A stretch of 23,869 nt of DNA, from NCBI GenBank assembly GCA_000969725.1, contig JXSR01S041694.1. One strand, given 5' to 3'. Numbering within the stretch: position 1 is the stretch's first letter; each line of letters starts with the position of its first letter. Positions 21,172 to 23,869 of the stretch are shown here, one piece after another. A program made the translations under genes and the position numbers. The stretch is from Ophiothrix spiculata. Lineage: Eukaryota; Echinodermata; Ophiuroidea; Amphilepidida; Ophiotrichidae. The notes below the pieces were generated by a model. The model saw nothing but the letters and a program-made list of their open reading frames with translations, was not told the DNA's origin and made no database searches.

Positions 21172-21339
21172 GCCACGCATCGCTTCTAAATTTCTGAGAG
21201 CCTGCATTTTCTCAATTGATTTGAATGAGAAGTCGGCAATTGTTTTCATCGCGCTAATCGGACAAATATTACCTTCAGAATCAACCCAAAATCTTGGTTT
21301 GTGGTCAATTTTGGGGGCTATATAGAGAATGATATCTAC
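21169..21339 (-). CDS. Possible short coding exon, unrecognised
   Basis: On the minus strand an open frame of about 56 codons runs from just after an in-frame stop upstream to TGA (21169-21171). It includes APKIDHKPRFWVDSEGNI followed by CPISAMKTIADFSFKSIEK, which looks protein-like with balanced composition, unlike chance AT-rich frames nearby. A plausible acceptor (CTTGTAGCAG) precedes it, next to the C16 run. I do not recognise a family and see no partner exon, so it may be a terminal exon, a decayed gene or chance. Confidence 0.2.
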   Translation of the reverse strand, partial: VDIILYIAPKIDHKPRFWVDSEGNICPISAMKTIADFSFKSIEKMQALRNLEAMRG

Positions 21340-21351
21340 CTGCTACAAGTG

Positions 21352-21367
21352 CCCCCCCCCCCCCCCC
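21352..21367. repeat. Poly(C) run of 16
   Basis: 16 consecutive C bases, possibly imprecise in length because of sequencing. Confidence 0.9.
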
Positions 21368-21807
21368 AGTATAACAACCATGAGCAAATTCTAATATAGC
21401 ATATACCCCGGGGCATATACCAGTACCAATTGTTGACTGTAATTTTTTCCAAGTATGTAATAATATTATAAATTATTAAACATGTAGAATTATATCAAAG
21501 TAGCCTATGTGAAATTCTCAGTATTCACAGTACACAAGTGCCAGTTGTTTTCCTTGTGAAATTTAATAGCTTGCAATGCATCATTGGAAAAGGTCAGCAT
21601 ATGTTCCTTGCGCAGTTTAAATTTTGCACATGACCACATTTTATTCTATTCCAAAATTAAATATTATAATATTTCACAAGCAGATGCACCTTAAAATCAG
21701 TGTAAGAAAGTGTATTGGCCAAAGCAATCATATATGGCGACACTTGAATCGTGAATATGGAGAATTCAGTCAACTTTCAACCATGTTATCTTTTATAATA
21801 TACGGGA
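21368..21807. other. Intergenic AT-rich stretch
   Basis: Nothing supported; one 77-codon open frame (21624-21857) runs into the neighbouring MITE and is not convincing. Confidence 0.5.
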
Positions 21808-21815
21808 ATCTAGAT

Positions 21816-22045
21816 CAGGGGTTCTCAACTAGTCCTTACAATGCATCACATACATGAGAACATTATAGGGGAAAGCACCAAACTTACCTATTTCTCAGTG
21901 TATTTCTAATGTATTTCTTTGTTTTTAGAGAGAATTAAGGCGTCAATCAGTACTTGTCAAAGCGCCAAATTTGGGTGTGTGCACCCAAAATTAGTTGAGA
22001 ATCTCTAATTAATTAGTAAATCTCTAAATTAGTTGAGAATCTCTA
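21816..22045. mobile_element. hAT-type MITE with 8-bp target duplication
   Basis: It starts CAGGGGTTCTCAACTA and ends TAGTTGAGAATCTCTA (inverted, three differences). ATCTAGAT flanks it exactly at 21808-21815 and 22046-22053, matching the hAT target pattern nTnnnnAn. The last 20 bp of the right end are present twice (about 21990-22008 and 22027-22045). Confidence 0.88.
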
Positions 22046-22053
22046 ATCTAGAT

Positions 22054-22378
22054 TGAAAACAATCCTATGGTCTTATTAGCTGCAGTAAAGTTTTTTGATC
22101 ACATGCGCATCAAACTTCTTACACAGCAACAAGCTATGCCATTTTAGGGTTACATTAACTTTATTTTGACAGACATCAGGCATATTTTGTGGGCTTATTT
22201 GGTGTAGCCACTGTTGGTTTTTAGTGATGTTAGTGAAACATTTTGTCTTGCCATTTCTTTGAGCCATCTGGTGTCTGCTGGGGTGTCTGCAGCATATCTC
22301 TGTAATCATAGAACCGACCTGATTAGCATTGGTCCAATGAAGGGTTCAGGTTTGGCATGTGTTACTAAACCAGTCAAG
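22054..22378. other. Intergenic stretch before the RTE insertion
   Basis: No gene supported; the last part (from about 22340) probably belongs to the tandem repeat array that continues at 22901. Confidence 0.5.
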
Positions 22379-22390
22379 GTCAAAAATTCA

Positions 22391-22888
22391 CCTCACCTCA
22401 CCTCACCAGGCTGTGTTCATCCACTGCTGAATGTAGCCCTCTTCATGACTTTTCCACTGTTTTCTGTCCTGTGCCAGTCTGGTCCATGTGTTTCCTGCAT
22501 ATGATGTGATGTCATCCCTCCACCTTCGTTTCTGTCTGCCTCTGCCTCTCTTCCCCTTTCTAGGTTGCCACTCTGTCATACGTTTTGTCCACCTATCGTC
22601 ATTTCTCCTCATAAGGTGCCCTGCCCATCTCCATTTAGCTTCTTTGATTTTGAGGATGATGTCTTTAACTTGTGTTTGCTTTCTGATTTCTGTGTTTCTG
22701 ATTTTATCCCGGATTGTAATATTTAGCATTCTCCTTTCCATGGCTCTTTGGGTGACAGTGAGTTTCTGTTCTAACTGTTTTGTTGTGGTCCATGTTTCAG
22801 CCCCATATGTCATTGTTGGGATGACACACTGGTCAAACATTCTCCTCCTAATTGACATAGGTAGTTTCTGGTCACACAGAATGTCCTT
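22391..22888 (-). mobile_element. 5'-truncated RTE-type non-LTR retrotransposon
   Basis: The minus-strand frame from about 22887 to the stop at 22403-22405 encodes the end of an RTE-clade protein: CVIPTMTYGAETWT, then VTQRAMERRML, KWRWAGHLMRRNDDRW, GRGRQKRRWRDDI and ending IQQWMNTAW. This is the part after the reverse transcriptase core, and no RT catalytic motif is left. After the stop the element ends in repeats of GAGGT, as RTE elements often do. A perfect 12-bp target duplication, GTCAAAAATTCA, lies at 22379-22390 and 22889-22900. Confidence 0.9.
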
Positions 22889-22900
22889 GTCAAAAATTCA

Positions 22901-23540
22901 ATTGAGGTCAAATAGCAGAAATGTTTCAAAAGTAGATCTGAAGTCATTAGAGACCATTTTGAAGTCACTACAATAATCCTCGACCTTACATTGGCAAAAC
23001 TTGCATCATGTAGAGCAGTTGCTCCAGGGTGAGGTCAAGACAAGTTCACTTTAGGTTAGCGGGTCATTTTAGGTCAAACGCCAAAAAAGTTCAGAAAGGT
23101 GGTCTGAGGATATCCGAGATTATCATCTTTTAACCGTATCCCCATGTACGCATAGACCAAACTTGCAGAATGAATAGCCTTTGGTCCAAAGTGTTTCTTG
23201 TATAGGGAACATGAATTATCTTTGGAACTGAGTGTACTGGTTGAGTCTGGTCAACACCAAAAGGTCATTTGAGGTCAAATCTCCAAAATGTTCAGGAAGT
23301 TGACCTGAGGTCAGTCATGGCTATTTACAAGGCTACCGAGGTAGCATTTGATCTTTTGACCCATATAGACTAAACTTACATTATGAATAGCCCATGACCC
23401 ATGTAGTATCATGTTAGGTCAAATTGAGGTAATGCAAAGTCAAAGGTCATTAGAGGTCAAATCCTTAAAAAAATTAGAAAGTTGAAAAGTTAAGGTCACT
23501 TAACCTCAAATCCAGAAATGTTGATTTATTCAACATGTAA
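22901..23540. repeat. Diverged tandem array, units of about 165-200 bp, GGTCA-rich
   Basis: Units share the order GGTCATTT-AGGTCAAA..C..AAAA.GTTCAG, then TAGACTAAACTTACA..ATGAATAGCC (about 23160 and 23365). AGGTCAAA anchors stand at about 22905, 23071, 23272 and 23454. The RTE element is inserted in this array. Confidence 0.7.
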
Positions 23541-23569
23541 GAGCAGGTCCGTATGTAGACAATTTTTTT

Positions 23570-23869
23570 GGCTTGCCTGAAAATTTTCAGAAGAGACATG
23601 GCGATGCAATTTTCTGTCCGCCGTATCTTGGAAACCGCATGCCTTACGTTAATGATATTTGGTGACTGGGTAGACCCGGAGCCGAACTGGATCCAGCAAC
23701 ATTTTCAGTGCAAAATATGCTAATTAAGTACCTAATTTGCATAATTTAATGCGTAAAATGCTTTAAATGGCATATTTTACAAACCGTGCACCCTACATTC
23801 ATGAAATTTGGTGGGTAGGTGGGGATAGAGCTGCGCTTGTGCCAGCTGCAATTTGAGCGCAAAATATGC
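23570..23869. repeat. Start of 149-bp tandem satellite, cut by window end
   Basis: Two units end in GCAAAATATGC at 23720 and 23869 and share AAACCG..GC.C..TAC.TT.ATG and ATTTGGTG..TGGG/GTAGG in order. TAATTAAGTACCTAATTTGCATAAT lies between in shortened form. Probably more units follow outside the window. Confidence 0.75.

Noticed and set aside
22488..22976. 162-codon plus-strand frame
   Set aside because: Antisense shadow of the RTE C-terminal frame, whose motifs (YGAETW, KWRWAGHLMRR) are diagnostic on the minus strand.
1..23869. tRNA, rRNA or other structural RNA genes
   Set aside because: No tRNA B-box or rRNA-like stretch was recognised by eye; a covariance-model scan would be decisive.

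Overview
This is a eukaryotic, AT-rich, intron-rich animal window. One gene dominates: the 3' two thirds of a homologue of BOD1L1 (biorientation of chromosomes in cell division 1-like 1; Shg1/COMPASS family) on the plus strand. Seven exons can be placed, at 681-859, 1627-2325, 3473-3757, 5252-5646, 8616-8739, 11659-12332 and 15019-18180. All have GT-AG borders and the intron phases fit, giving one open frame of 1838 codons plus stop. The 5' exons with most of the Shg1 domain lie before the window. Family identity rests on the end of the Shg1 domain, the DITVSSVHTSDLSSF block, the SRYHSDSEDE...EERARRRQ block, a GRPR AT-hook and a basic C-terminus. The intron style and the dense short inverted-repeat transposons suggest a marine invertebrate deuterostome. 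An echinoderm is my best guess, but the sequence does not prove it.

The most unusual coding feature is exon 3473-3757. It is a 285-bp, phase 1-1 exon encoding a FLYWCH-like C2H2 zinc finger in the middle of the BOD1L1-like protein. To my knowledge vertebrate BOD1L1 has no such domain. A 150-bp copy of this exon's 3' end, with its splice donor, sits in the next intron. The last exon carries two separate 30-bp (10-residue) coding repeat arrays. A 10-residue motif, SRSSTPVQDE, occurs three times across two exons with mostly different codons.

The introns are largely mobile-element debris. They hold several MITE-like inverted repeats, a large palindromic minisatellite (6931-7460), a 1.7-kb element with about 200-bp inverted ends (9131-10845), the 3' end of a CR1/L2-like LINE (10846 to about 11250), and a CACTA-like element nested in an element with 6-bp target duplications (13082-14028).

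Downstream of the stop (18181-23869) there is a long near-perfect hairpin in the likely 3' UTR, and a TTAA-flanked MITE that carries all three candidate poly(A) signals. Further on come a MITE with two full CRE sites, a hAT-type MITE with a perfect 8-bp target duplication, a 5'-truncated RTE-type retrotransposon with a 12-bp target duplication inside a tandem repeat array, and the start of a 149-bp satellite running off the window end. No second host gene is convincing. One short open frame on the minus strand (21169-21339) is noted with low confidence.
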